The notes under the pieces are model-generated. The model did not search any database, had not been told where the DNA came from, and saw only the letters and a list, made by a program, of their open reading frames with translations. This document shows, in pieces, positions 1 through 5,491 of a stretch of 7,730 bases of DNA (its first letter is position 1; each line of letters starts with the position of its first letter). The stretch is taken from positions 1-7,730 of the forward strand of contig CAYYVT010000014.1 of NCBI GenBank assembly GCA_964475215.1. The letters are read 5' to 3'. The translations under genes and the position numbers were made by a program. The stretch comes from DATKKG01 sp964475215 (GTDB lineage Archaea > Thermoproteota > Nitrososphaeria > Conexivisphaerales > DTJL01).

Positions 1-1
1 G

Positions 2-622
2 TTGGTGTGTCTGCCGTTCCTGGTGGCGAGCCCGGGCTACTTCTCGCAGTTCGTGGCCTACGAAGCGAACTGGTACGTCGAGGGCTCCTGGATGCTCCTG
101 TTCATCTCGATCACCAGTCCGCTGAGGCACATCATCTTCCCCGTGTCCTTCGTGGCGCTCGGAGGCCTGATCGCCTACAAGGGCCTCAGGGTCAGGAGGA
201 GGGCCAGGGTCGAGGAGGACTGGAGGAGCCTGGCCGTGATGATGGCGGCCCTGTTCTCGTTCGACTGGCTCTTCAGCTCCTACGTCGCCACCCCTCAGAC
301 GAACGCAATGCTCCTTCCGTTCTTCGTCCTGGCGCCCATCGCCTTCTATCCCGAATTCCTGGTATTCGATACGGCGACTTCGCTCATCGACGTATGGGGC
401 TTCTCTCAGCCGCTCCTGGTCCTAGGGATTACGCTCCACCCCATTCCGTTCGGCTCCCCCTTTCAATCTCCCATTCAGGCCCTCGAAGCCATCAAGTCCC
501 TGTGGATAGGGAAGTTCCTCATCTACGACGGATTGCTGCGCTCGAAGTTCCTTCCGAGGGGCAGCCTTCGGCCCAAAGTTGCCTCAGCCGAAGGTCTTGT
601 CCGGCAGCATCCGACAACCTGA
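2..622 (+). CDS. Polytopic membrane protein, C-terminal part (5'-truncated), possibly a GT-C type glycosyltransferase
   Basis: The reading frame is open from the left edge to a TGA at 620-622, so the true start lies outside the window; the TTG at 2 is only the first start-like codon. The 206 visible residues hold about four hydrophobic segments, near residues 41-60, 76-94, 100-118 and 130-145. A strongly basic loop (about 62-70, RVRRRARV) sits between the first two and is probably cytoplasmic. A hydrophilic, basic tail follows residue 165. A motif-like stretch SYVATPQTNAMLLPFF precedes the third helix, and an EANWYVEGSW segment lies near residues 21-30. This is reminiscent of the C-terminal halves of archaeal multi-spanning glycosyltransferases (GT87/PIG-M-like), but no catalytic motif is visible because the N-terminus is missing. 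Membrane location is well supported; the glycosyltransferase idea is a guess. No U-rich terminator is seen after the stop. Confidence 0.7.
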   Translation: MVCLPFLVASPGYFSQFVAYEANWYVEGSWMLLFISITSPLRHIIFPVSFVALGGLIAYKGLRVRRRARVEEDWRSLAVMMAALFSFDWLFSSYVATPQTNAMLLPFFVLAPIAFYPEFLVFDTATSLIDVWGFSQPLLVLGITLHPIPFGSPFQSPIQALEAIKSLWIGKFLIYDGLLRSKFLPRGSLRPKVASAEGLVRQHPTT

Positions 623-689
623 CGGTCCGCGACCTGGCCCCTGGTTAGAGTTTGTCAGACAGGAAAGACGTCGTCATGTTGGAGGAGGC

Positions 690-754
690 CCGGGACCTTC
701 CCGGCACGTCTGAAGCAGGGGCCTGCGGCGACTCGCCGGATGTATACATATACA
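690..754. repeat. Cluster of four consecutive short inverted repeats
   Basis: Four small dyads follow one another: CCGGGA-CCT-TCCCGG (690-704), GCAGG-GG-CCTGC (715-726), GGCGA-C-TCGCC (727-737) and TGTATA-CA-TATACA (741-754). The last overlaps the TATA-like box. The three GC-rich ones could fold as a compact RNA structure at the 3' end of the upstream transcript, or the array could bind dimeric regulators as DNA. Each arm is only 5-6 bp and would not be significant alone; the packing into 65 bases is the notable point. Confidence 0.4.
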
Positions 755-757
755 TAA
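741..757 (+). promoter_or_regulatory. Archaeal TATA-box promoter candidate with dyad symmetry
   Basis: The element TGTATACATATACATAA stands out in GC-rich surroundings. Its centre is about 26-28 bases upstream of an ATG at 777, the spacing expected for a leaderless archaeal transcript. TGTATA and TATACA form an inverted repeat with a 2-base centre, so the site could also be an operator that competes with TBP. What it drives is uncertain: a small ORF at 777-848 or a non-coding or antisense RNA. Confidence 0.45.
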
Positions 758-776
758 GTCGGGTGACAAAGGGCTC

Positions 777-848
777 ATGAAGGTGTTCCGCTTCACCTTC
801 GCCTCAAGAAGACGGCGCAGCCCAAAACCCTATCCCAGCGGCGAATGA
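777..848 (+). CDS. Possible leaderless small ORF, 23 residues, basic
   Basis: ATG at 777, TGA at 846-848. The 23-residue product begins MKVFRFTFAS, then has four arginines in a row and a Pro/Lys/Ser tail. Its only support is position: the ATG lies where transcription from the strong TATA-like element at 741-756 would start. No Shine-Dalgarno sequence precedes it, as expected if leaderless. The composition is compatible with a small basic peptide but equally with chance. The start overlaps the TGA of another 34-codon frame (676-780), which I do not consider real because the TATA box lies inside it. Confidence 0.25.
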   Translation: MKVFRFTFASRRRRSPKPYPSGE

Positions 849-926
849 CAGGCGTAGCAAGAGAGTGCGGAGAGTCAGGGCCAGAACGGGGCCGCGACGA
901 GGCCTGATCCCCGGGGCAGGCCCAAG

Positions 927-2870
927 TCATTCCTTGGCCGGGGGCGCCGCGATCAGCGTCTTGATCTTGCCCAGGAAGTCCTGGTACCTCGGGTCCCCCC
1001 TCGCCTTCGCGAAGAGGGGGGAGTACATCACGTGGGCGTACTGGACGGTGTGCTGGTCCGTGGCCTTGTTGACGTACGCGAAGTAGGAGTCAAGGTCGCC
1101 CAAGGCGTAGTGGATGAACGCGATGTCGTTGAGGTTGGTGGCCCCGAGCCACTTCCCTTCTATCTCCTCGATGGCCTTGAGGGCGGCCTCCCTGTCGCCG
1201 GTGGTGGCGGCGATGTAACCCTTCATCCAGGTCACCCAGCGGTGGGTGGGCTCCAGCTGCCCGGCCTTCGCCCAGGATTCGTTGGCCTTGCCCATCTGGC
1301 CCTTGCTGAGGTAGTATTCGGTCATGGACCTGTAGGTGCCAGCCGGTGCCATCTGCAGCGTCCTCTCCCAGTGCCTGAGGGCGTCCGCGTCCCTTCCGAG
1401 GTAGACGTAGAAGAGCCCGAGCCTTTCGACGTATCGGGGCATCACCGGGTCCAGGCGGAAGCAGGCTTCTGAGTCCTTCATCCCCTCCTCCGCGTTCTGC
1501 CTGAGGAAGGCGATGTTAGACAGGATGAAGTACGCCGTAGGCAGGCTGGGGTTCAGCTCTATCGCGCGCTTTGCCTCCGCTTCGCTGCCGAGGATGTCGT
1601 CCTCCTGGAAGTCCACCCTCGCCATGGTGGCGTGGGCCTCCGCCAGGTCGGGGTCCAGCTGGAGGGCCTTCTTCACAGAGAGCTCGGCCTTGGGCGCGGC
1701 CTGCTCGTAGGATTCGTAGCCGTCGTTCACAAGGCTTAGGTAGCAGTTCGAGAGCTCGGCGTAGGCCTTGGCGAAAGACGGATCCATTGAGGTCGCCCTT
1801 TCGAGGAGCCCCAGGGCCTGCCTCAGGGAGGGCTCGGTGTCCTCCCTGACCAGCTCCCTCCCCCTCAGGTAGTAGATGTAGGCCTCGGAGTTCTCCGTCG
1901 CCTTCTTCTCTATGACTCGCTTCTCCGAGTCGACTAGCCTAATCCTGAGCTCCCCCGCCACCTTCTCGGCTATCTCGGACTGGATGGCGAAGACGTCCTC
2001 GAGCTGCCGGTCGTAGTTCTGGGCCCACATGTGCCCCTCGCTGGCTACATCGATGAGCTGGGCGGTTATCCTGACCCTGGTGCCCGCCTTCCTGACGCTT
2101 CCCTCCAGAAGGCTCCCCGCCCCCAGCTCCTTGCCGATCTCCGCGGCGCCCTTCTGGGACCCCTTGTACTTCATGACCGAGGTCCTGGCGATCACCGTCA
2201 GCTGCCTCACCCCGGAGAGGGTCGTGATGAGCTCCTCGGTCATGCCGTCAGCGAAGAACCCCTCCTCGGGATCGGAGCTCAGGTTCGCGAAGGGGAGGAC
2301 CGCGATGCGCTTCTTGTCCAGGCTCGCCTCCGGGGCCTCCTGCCGGTCCCAAGGGAAGACGACCTGATAGACCTCCACGGGCTCCCCGACGTTCTTCAGC
2401 TCCTTCTTGCCGAGGCCGTCGAAGGGGAACTCGAACTTGTTCTTGACCTGGTCGAACACCTGCGCCGTTATGCAGATGCCTCCCGGGGGCGCCAGCGGCT
2501 CGATCCTGGAGGCGACGTTGACCGCGTCTCCGTAGACATCGTCCTCGGCATGGATGACGTCGCCGAGGTGGATCCCGATGCGGAGGAGCACCCTCCTCTC
2601 AGGAGCCCTCCCCGAATTGAGCTCATGGAGGGACTGCTGGATGTCGAAGGCGCACCTCACCGCCTCCAGCGCGCTTTCGAACTCCACGAGGAAGGCGTCC
2701 CCCATGGTCTTGACCTCCCTTCCGCCGTACCTCTCGAGAAAGGACCTGACCGTGTTCCTGTGCTCCTGGAGGAGCTCCATCGCAAGGGATTCGCTCCGCT
2801 GGGTGAGGGACGTGTAGCCCACCACGTCCGTGAACATCACCGCGGCTAGCCTCCTCTCCCTCTGCGACAA
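927..2870 (-). CDS. Class III adenylate cyclase with TolB-like domain and TPR array
   Basis: A 647-residue soluble protein is predicted if translation starts at TTG 2870-2868. Residues about 6-173 are a class III nucleotide cyclase catalytic domain. FTDVVGYTSL supplies metal-binding D15, VKTMGD supplies adenine-contacting K54 and the second metal ligand D58, and DVYGDAVNVASR supplies the purine-specifying D111 and the transition-state residues N118 and R122. The full set is present on one chain, so a homodimer with two active sites making cAMP from ATP is expected; K54 and D111 favour ATP over GTP. Residues about 186-318 (beginning KKRIAVLPFANLSSDP) match the cytoplasmic TolB-N-like domain commonly paired with these cyclases. 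Residues about 329-633 form roughly eight TPR helices, a probable protein-interaction or sensing platform. No membrane span is seen. The frame stays open to an ATG at 3176, but those 102 codons look non-coding. The TTG places an SQRERRLAAVMFTD start like that usual in this family and lies about 5 bases after the predicted transcription start. This architecture is known mainly from bacteria such as rhizobia, so transfer into this lineage is plausible. Confidence 0.93.
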   Translation of the reverse strand: MSQRERRLAAVMFTDVVGYTSLTQRSESLAMELLQEHRNTVRSFLERYGGREVKTMGDAFLVEFESALEAVRCAFDIQQSLHELNSGRAPERRVLLRIGIHLGDVIHAEDDVYGDAVNVASRIEPLAPPGGICITAQVFDQVKNKFEFPFDGLGKKELKNVGEPVEVYQVVFPWDRQEAPEASLDKKRIAVLPFANLSSDPEEGFFADGMTEELITTLSGVRQLTVIARTSVMKYKGSQKGAAEIGKELGAGSLLEGSVRKAGTRVRITAQLIDVASEGHMWAQNYDRQLEDVFAIQSEIAEKVAGELRIRLVDSEKRVIEKKATENSEAYIYYLRGRELVREDTEPSLRQALGLLERATSMDPSFAKAYAELSNCYLSLVNDGYESYEQAAPKAELSVKKALQLDPDLAEAHATMARVDFQEDDILGSEAEAKRAIELNPSLPTAYFILSNIAFLRQNAEEGMKDSEACFRLDPVMPRYVERLGLFYVYLGRDADALRHWERTLQMAPAGTYRSMTEYYLSKGQMGKANESWAKAGQLEPTHRWVTWMKGYIAATTGDREAALKAIEEIEGKWLGATNLNDIAFIHYALGDLDSYFAYVNKATDQHTVQYAHVMYSPLFAKARGDPRYQDFLGKIKTLIAAPPAKE

Positions 2871-2897
2871 TTGACCTACTGGGTGGACTTTGCCGGC

Positions 2898-2903
2898 GAT
2901 AAA
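2898..2903 (-). promoter_or_regulatory. TATA-like box for the cyclase gene
   Basis: On the minus strand the sequence reads GGATTTATCGCC. A TATA centre near 2900 predicts initiation near 2874, four to five bases before the TTG at 2870. That supports a leaderless or near-leaderless mRNA and the shorter protein start. The match is moderate and the upstream BRE is weak. Confidence 0.35.
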
Positions 2904-3088
2904 TCCGTTATGGGAAACTTCCGGGGTCAGACCTCTGATCTCCGGGAGCCGACGGCCTGTGCCGAAGCAATCCGCTTGAACAATCGATAAGCAAAGAGAC
3001 GAGGCCGCCCCGGAAGTAGGCCCTGCAGTTGTACGCTTCAGTGAGCAGGAGGACGCCGGCCGAAAAGGGGGAGCTAGACGGACATGGA

Positions 3089-3123
3089 GTCCCCCCTGAC
3101 GGTATAATGACGGCAAGGGGGAC
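3089..3123. repeat. Imperfect inverted repeat enclosing a TATAAT and two TGACGG hexamers
   Basis: GTCCCCC (3089-3095) is complementary to GGGGGAC (3117-3123). A mismatch and one more pair extend the arms to 9 bases each. The 17-base centre holds GGTATAATG. TGACGG occurs at 3097-3102 and again at 3108-3113, an 11-base period that puts both copies on the same face of the helix. This could be a regulator site or an alternative upstream promoter for either divergent gene. Short GC-run dyads are common, so the call is weak. Confidence 0.3.
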
Positions 3124-3189
3124 GAAGAAGCCACCTCTCTTGCAGAAACATGTTCGGGCGTTTTGCATTTCCGCATAGAGCGGGCATAG

Positions 3190-3195
3190 TATATA
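3190..3195 (+). promoter_or_regulatory. TATA box for the winged-helix regulator
   Basis: TATATA at 3190-3195 in the context CATAGTATATACGG is the clearest canonical archaeal TATA box in the window. Its centre predicts transcription start near 3218-3220, giving a leader of only about 7-9 bases before the GTG at 3227. An A-rich patch with GTAAACA (3198-3204) lies between box and start, where a repressor could act. Confidence 0.55.
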
Positions 3196-3226
3196 CGGTA
3201 AACAAAAAGGATTAAATCGTCAGACT

Positions 3227-4366
3227 GTGAGGGGACGGGCGAGGCCCACCGAATTGCAGGCGCCGGAGAAAGGCAGAACCGACGTCGAAGCTAGGATCGT
3301 TGAGGCGGTGAAGGAGAACGGGCCCCGCAACGTCGCCCTTATCTCCAGGCTGACGGTGGTCCCTGTCGAGACCGTCCGCTATAAGCTATCCCGCCAACTG
3401 TCCTCCCTGGGGTTCAGGTTTCACGCCGAGCCCAACTATGGCAAGCTCGGGCTCACCCTCCATTGGGCGAGGCTCGTCTTCGAGCCCGGCTTCTCCGATT
3501 CCGCCTCCATCCTGCTCAACAGGCTCAACGAGCTGGGCTACCTCACATACTACGCGAGGGTGATCCCCTCGGGGGCCTACGCCTGCACCTTCGCCATGCC
3601 AAGGGAGCTGACCTGGGACTACCGGAAGCTCCTGGACTACGTCGTGGAGCTGGGGGTCCTTGCCAGGTACGAGATGGAGGAGGTGAAGTTCAGCCAGCAC
3701 TACTCCTTCAACCCAAAGTACTTCAACTTTCGGACGGGGGGTTGGGAGGTGGACTGGAGGGAGGTCGAGCGTGACAGCCCGCATGCCGAAGCACTGCGAC
3801 CGCCTAGCCCCCCGGTGGCCTTCGACCTGCAGGACCTGCTTCTGATAAAAGAGCTCCAGATAAGCGCTGTGAGGCACAACGTCGCCATCGCCAGTAAGCT
3901 CGGCGTGGCCGCCCCGGCCCTCGGCTATCATATGAGGGCCCATGTGGAAGGGAAGGGGCTGATAGATAGGTACATCGTAAGGTGGATGCAGGACGTGACA
4001 AAGACCCTGGCCCACTCGGTCCTTCTTACTCGAGTCGTCGTCAGGGACTTGGGTGAAGCTCAGCTCTGGCGGGCGCATGAGGCCTTCGGAAGGATCCCGT
4101 TCACGTGGTCCGTCTACGCCCTCAAGGACGACAGCTACACAGCGACCCTGTGCATCCCCATTGAGGAGGCCATCACCACCTTCGACTACCTTAGGAGGGA
4201 GACGGAGGGCTTCAGCGAGAGGATCGCCTTCGAGTTCATCAAGCTTCACGACGCCAAGCTCTTCACCATCCCCTACAACATGTATCAAGGGCGATGGGTC
4301 TCGGGCGTGGACGGGCTACGGCATAGCGTAGTCGGCATGATAGAAGAAAGAAAAAGGGGTACGTGA
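3227..4366 (+). CDS. Internally duplicated winged-helix (Lrp-like) transcription regulator
   Basis: The 379-residue protein starts at GTG 3227, chosen because it is the first start codon after the predicted transcription start. It has two copies of the same unit. A helix-turn-helix at about 19-64 (ALISRLTVVPVETVRYKLSR) is followed by an alpha/beta domain at about 75-155. A second helix-turn-helix at about 200-247 (VAIASKLGVAAPALGYHMRA) is followed by a matching alpha/beta domain at about 260-345. The halves align around Y-A/S-x-T-x-x-x-P-x-E (residues 118-127 and 304-313), and both end in a K-x-F stretch and a Trp (164-177 and 344-357). Such a chain would bring two DNA-recognition heads and two Lrp/AsnC-like (RAM-like) sensor folds together, possibly binding bipartite sites as a monomer or dimer. 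It is probably a one-component regulator; ligand and targets are unknown. Being divergent from the cyclase and next to the surface genes makes either a candidate target. Its stop is 6 bases from that of the convergent small membrane gene. Confidence 0.8.
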   Translation: MRGRARPTELQAPEKGRTDVEARIVEAVKENGPRNVALISRLTVVPVETVRYKLSRQLSSLGFRFHAEPNYGKLGLTLHWARLVFEPGFSDSASILLNRLNELGYLTYYARVIPSGAYACTFAMPRELTWDYRKLLDYVVELGVLARYEMEEVKFSQHYSFNPKYFNFRTGGWEVDWREVERDSPHAEALRPPSPPVAFDLQDLLLIKELQISAVRHNVAIASKLGVAAPALGYHMRAHVEGKGLIDRYIVRWMQDVTKTLAHSVLLTRVVVRDLGEAQLWRAHEAFGRIPFTWSVYALKDDSYTATLCIPIEEAITTFDYLRRETEGFSERIAFEFIKLHDAKLFTIPYNMYQGRWVSGVDGLRHSVVGMIEERKRGT

Positions 4367-4372
4367 AGGCGG

Positions 4373-4495
4373 TTAGTCGACGCCGCCGCCTATCTCGTCG
4401 AGCGGAGAGAAGTGTATCCCGACGACGGCCAGCACCAGATGCACTCCGATGATGGCTGCGAGGATACCGAGCCGTAACTTCATGGAGGGGTCCAT
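4373..4495 (-). CDS. Small single-span membrane protein, 40 residues
   Basis: ATG 4495-4493 to TAA 4375-4373. The product begins MDPSMKLRLG. One clean transmembrane segment follows at residues 10-28 (GILAAIIGVHLVLAVVGIH), then a short acidic tail, FSPLDEIGGGVD. Basic residues K6 and R8 precede the span, so the N-terminus is probably cytoplasmic and the acidic tail outside. A second ATG at 4483 would give 36 residues beginning MKLRLG and is an equal alternative. Support comes from the ideal span length, positive-inside charge and a BRE/TATA promoter (4531-4543) that predicts a leader of about 12 bases. I do not recognise the family. It is convergent with the winged-helix gene and divergent from the surface-protein genes. 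Confidence 0.6.
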   Translation of the reverse strand: MDPSMKLRLGILAAIIGVHLVLAVVGIHFSPLDEIGGGVD

Positions 4496-4530
4496 TTCGC
4501 CGTCGAGCGCCAGTTTCGTCGTGCCTCCCC

Positions 4531-4543
4531 ATAAATGTTTACT
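4531..4543 (-). promoter_or_regulatory. BRE plus TATA promoter for the small membrane protein
   Basis: On the minus strand the sequence reads TTAGTAAACATTTATGG. AGTAAA fits the archaeal BRE pattern (R-N-W-A-A-W) directly upstream of ATTTAT. The TATA centre predicts initiation near 4507, about 12 bases before the ATG at 4495. The BRE is part of the TTAGTAAAC element that recurs 37 bases further upstream. Confidence 0.5.
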
Positions 4544-4582
4544 AATCCACGAATTAGCTCTCGACGGGCTATGGTTTACTAA
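4537..4582. repeat. Direct repeat of GTTTACTAA, 37-base spacing
   Basis: GTTTACTAA occurs at 4537-4545 and 4574-4582. The second copy extends into GTTTA-C-TAAAC, an inverted repeat around one base (4574-4584). A related GTAAACA lies in the regulator's own promoter (3198-3204). The two copies may be paired operator sites in the divergent promoter region. The first overlaps the BRE of the minus-strand promoter. Confidence 0.35.
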
Positions 4583-4799
4583 ACAAGGAGGAGCCCCACC
4601 GCAAGCGTAAAAGGATCGAGCCGTGAGTGCCCATCCCGATATGTCAGGTCAAAGAGCGGCCTGCCGGGCCTCGGCGTGCCCCTTGAAAACCATCGACTTT
4701 TAGCAGAGTTTCCCTCGCGTTTGTTGTGGATATGGAAAAAAGGGTCCACGAAATCAACTATTCTTGATGGAGGGTCAAAACGTTGTGCTCCCCCAGCCG

Positions 4800-4805
4800 T
4801 TATTA
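4800..4805 (+). promoter_or_regulatory. Weak TATA-like box upstream of the surface-protein operon
   Basis: TTATTA in the context CCGTTATTAGGGG has its centre about 29 bases before the ATG at 4832, consistent with a leaderless start. The match is weak, and the GC-rich small hairpin that overlaps it is unusual for an open promoter. Confidence 0.3.
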
Positions 4806-4831
4806 GGGGACCCGGCGAGACCCCTTTCGCA

Positions 4832-5479
4832 ATGACGAAAACCGAAAGTCTAAGACACCTATTCAGGTCCAAGATAGCTAAGATAATCCCCATACTGCTC
4901 ATCGTCCTCATGATAGGGGCTGCGAGCTCCACGATCTACGTTTACTACATCGTAAACAATACGGCTACGGTGAAGACTCCTGACGTGCAGCTCGTGGCTG
5001 GCACGGACTCCACAGCGTGCAGTTCGACATTCCCGTGCGCTACCGTGACGGTTCAATCGACCAAAGATTATGCGACGGCGACATTCAGCCTCTTTCCTTC
5101 CAACACGAACACCCCACAACCTGCCACATACTATACGAACTTCACGGTGGTTTACAACAGCGGAACCGTAGCTCATACGATCAAAGCCATTAAGCTTTCA
5201 GGATTCTCTGGCCTAGGCAATCTCGGAAACATCACTGTTGACTACTGCTCTCTGCAAACTGAATTCAACGCTAACGGAACTCTGGTCACACCAAGCAACT
5301 TGGTTGGAAGTGCCACTATCACTTCAAGTACGGTTGCCGACCAATCAGTTTCCGGCTTCGGGACTGGGGTGAGCCTAGCTGCGAGCGGAACGGGCTACAT
5401 CGAAATCATCGCCTACGCTTCGGGAACCGCAACTGCGGGCTCGACGGTAACCTTCCAAATCAGCATCCAGTGGCTCTAG
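4832..5479 (+). CDS. Secreted or membrane-anchored beta-sandwich surface protein, candidate filament subunit
   Basis: ATG 4832 gives 215 residues: a basic start (MTKTESLRHLFRSKIAK), a hydrophobic segment at about 18-33 (IIPILLIVLMIGAASS), then an extracytoplasmic domain rich in Thr, Ser, Gly and Asn. A signal-peptidase-like AxS site (A31-S32-S33) would leave a mature start at T34; uncleaved, the segment would be an anchor. The mature part has alternating polar/hydrophobic strands: ATVKTPDVQL (45-54), NFTVVYNSGTVAHTIKAI (103-120), GYIEIIAY (188-195) and a final STVTFQISIQWL. There are three cysteines (C63, C69, C139) and several N-x-S/T sites. The size and strand pattern resemble TasA/camelysin-like fibre subunits and archaeal bundling pilins; that resemblance is by eye. 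No class III (type IV) pilin cleavage motif is present. The gene lies 12 bases upstream of the large adhesin and shares its N-terminal 24-residue segment. Base composition is less GC-rich than its neighbours. Confidence 0.75.
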   Translation: MTKTESLRHLFRSKIAKIIPILLIVLMIGAASSTIYVYYIVNNTATVKTPDVQLVAGTDSTACSSTFPCATVTVQSTKDYATATFSLFPSNTNTPQPATYYTNFTVVYNSGTVAHTIKAIKLSGFSGLGNLGNITVDYCSLQTEFNANGTLVTPSNLVGSATITSSTVADQSVSGFGTGVSLAASGTGYIEIIAYASGTATAGSTVTFQISIQWL

Positions 5480-5491
5480 GTCGGGTGGACA

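Larger units (their letters stand above)
623..926. other. Intergenic region between the membrane protein and the cyclase 3' end
   Basis: This 304-base gap separates a plus-strand gene from the 3' end of the minus-strand cyclase. No long coding frame is convincing. It holds a run of short inverted repeats (690-754), a strong TATA-like element (741-756) and a possible leaderless small ORF (777-848). Any transcript from that TATA box would run on towards the cyclase and become antisense to its 3' end. No tRNA- or rRNA-like sequence was recognised. Confidence 0.5.
2871..3226. other. Divergent intergenic region between the cyclase and regulator genes
   Basis: About 356 bases lie between the divergent starts chosen here. 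The region holds a TATA-like box for each gene (2898-2903 minus strand, 3190-3195 plus strand), an imperfect inverted repeat with an internal TATAAT and a TGACGG direct repeat (3089-3123), and a GTAAACA element at 3198-3204. The minus-strand frame of the cyclase is open through 3176, but its translation is rich in Ser, Pro, Arg and Cys with no recognisable fold. I therefore treat it as untranslated. Confidence 0.5.
4496..4831. other. Divergent intergenic region upstream of the surface-protein operon
   Basis: About 336 bases lie between the small membrane gene (minus) and the surface-protein gene (plus). The region contains the minus-strand promoter (4531-4543), a GTTTACTAA direct repeat (4537-4545, 4574-4582) and a weak plus-strand TATA (4800-4805). 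A small hairpin, AGGGG/CCCCT (4805-4809 and 4821-4825), lies just before the ATG. The plus frame is open from an ATG at 4676, but its 52 extra residues lack a fold and would place the hydrophobic segment far from the N-terminus. I treat them as non-coding. Confidence 0.5.

Noticed and set aside
7..648. 213-codon plus frame overlapping the membrane protein
   Set aside because: It is Arg/Pro/Gly-rich, whereas the other frame gives clear membrane segments.
676..780. 34-codon frame whose TGA overlaps the ATG at 777
   Set aside because: The likely promoter at 741-757 lies inside it, it has no start signal of its own, and the residues look random.
2031..2849. 272-codon plus-strand frame opposite the cyclase
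   Set aside because: It is antisense to a well-supported cyclase with all catalytic motifs. Its translation is rich in D, G, R and L with no fold, typical of a high-GC shadow frame.
3386..4288. 300-codon minus-strand frame opposite the winged-helix regulator
   Set aside because: It is antisense to the duplicated regulator, and its sequence (many G, E, P, V, H) looks like a mirror of a GC-rich coding strand.
4263..4532. 89-codon minus frame beginning MGRHDETGARRRNG
   Set aside because: It is arginine-rich, runs into the 3' end of the regulator, and its ATG overlaps the TATA box. The 40-residue frame at 4373-4495 is far more protein-like.
4676..4831. 52-codon N-terminal extension of the small surface protein
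   Set aside because: ATG 4832 puts a normal basic-hydrophobic N-terminus first. The extension has no fold and spans the probable TATA box.
4940..4957. GTTTAC-N6-GTAAAC inverted repeat resembling the promoter elements
   Set aside because: It lies inside codons for YVYYIVN of the small surface protein and is most simply explained by those codons.
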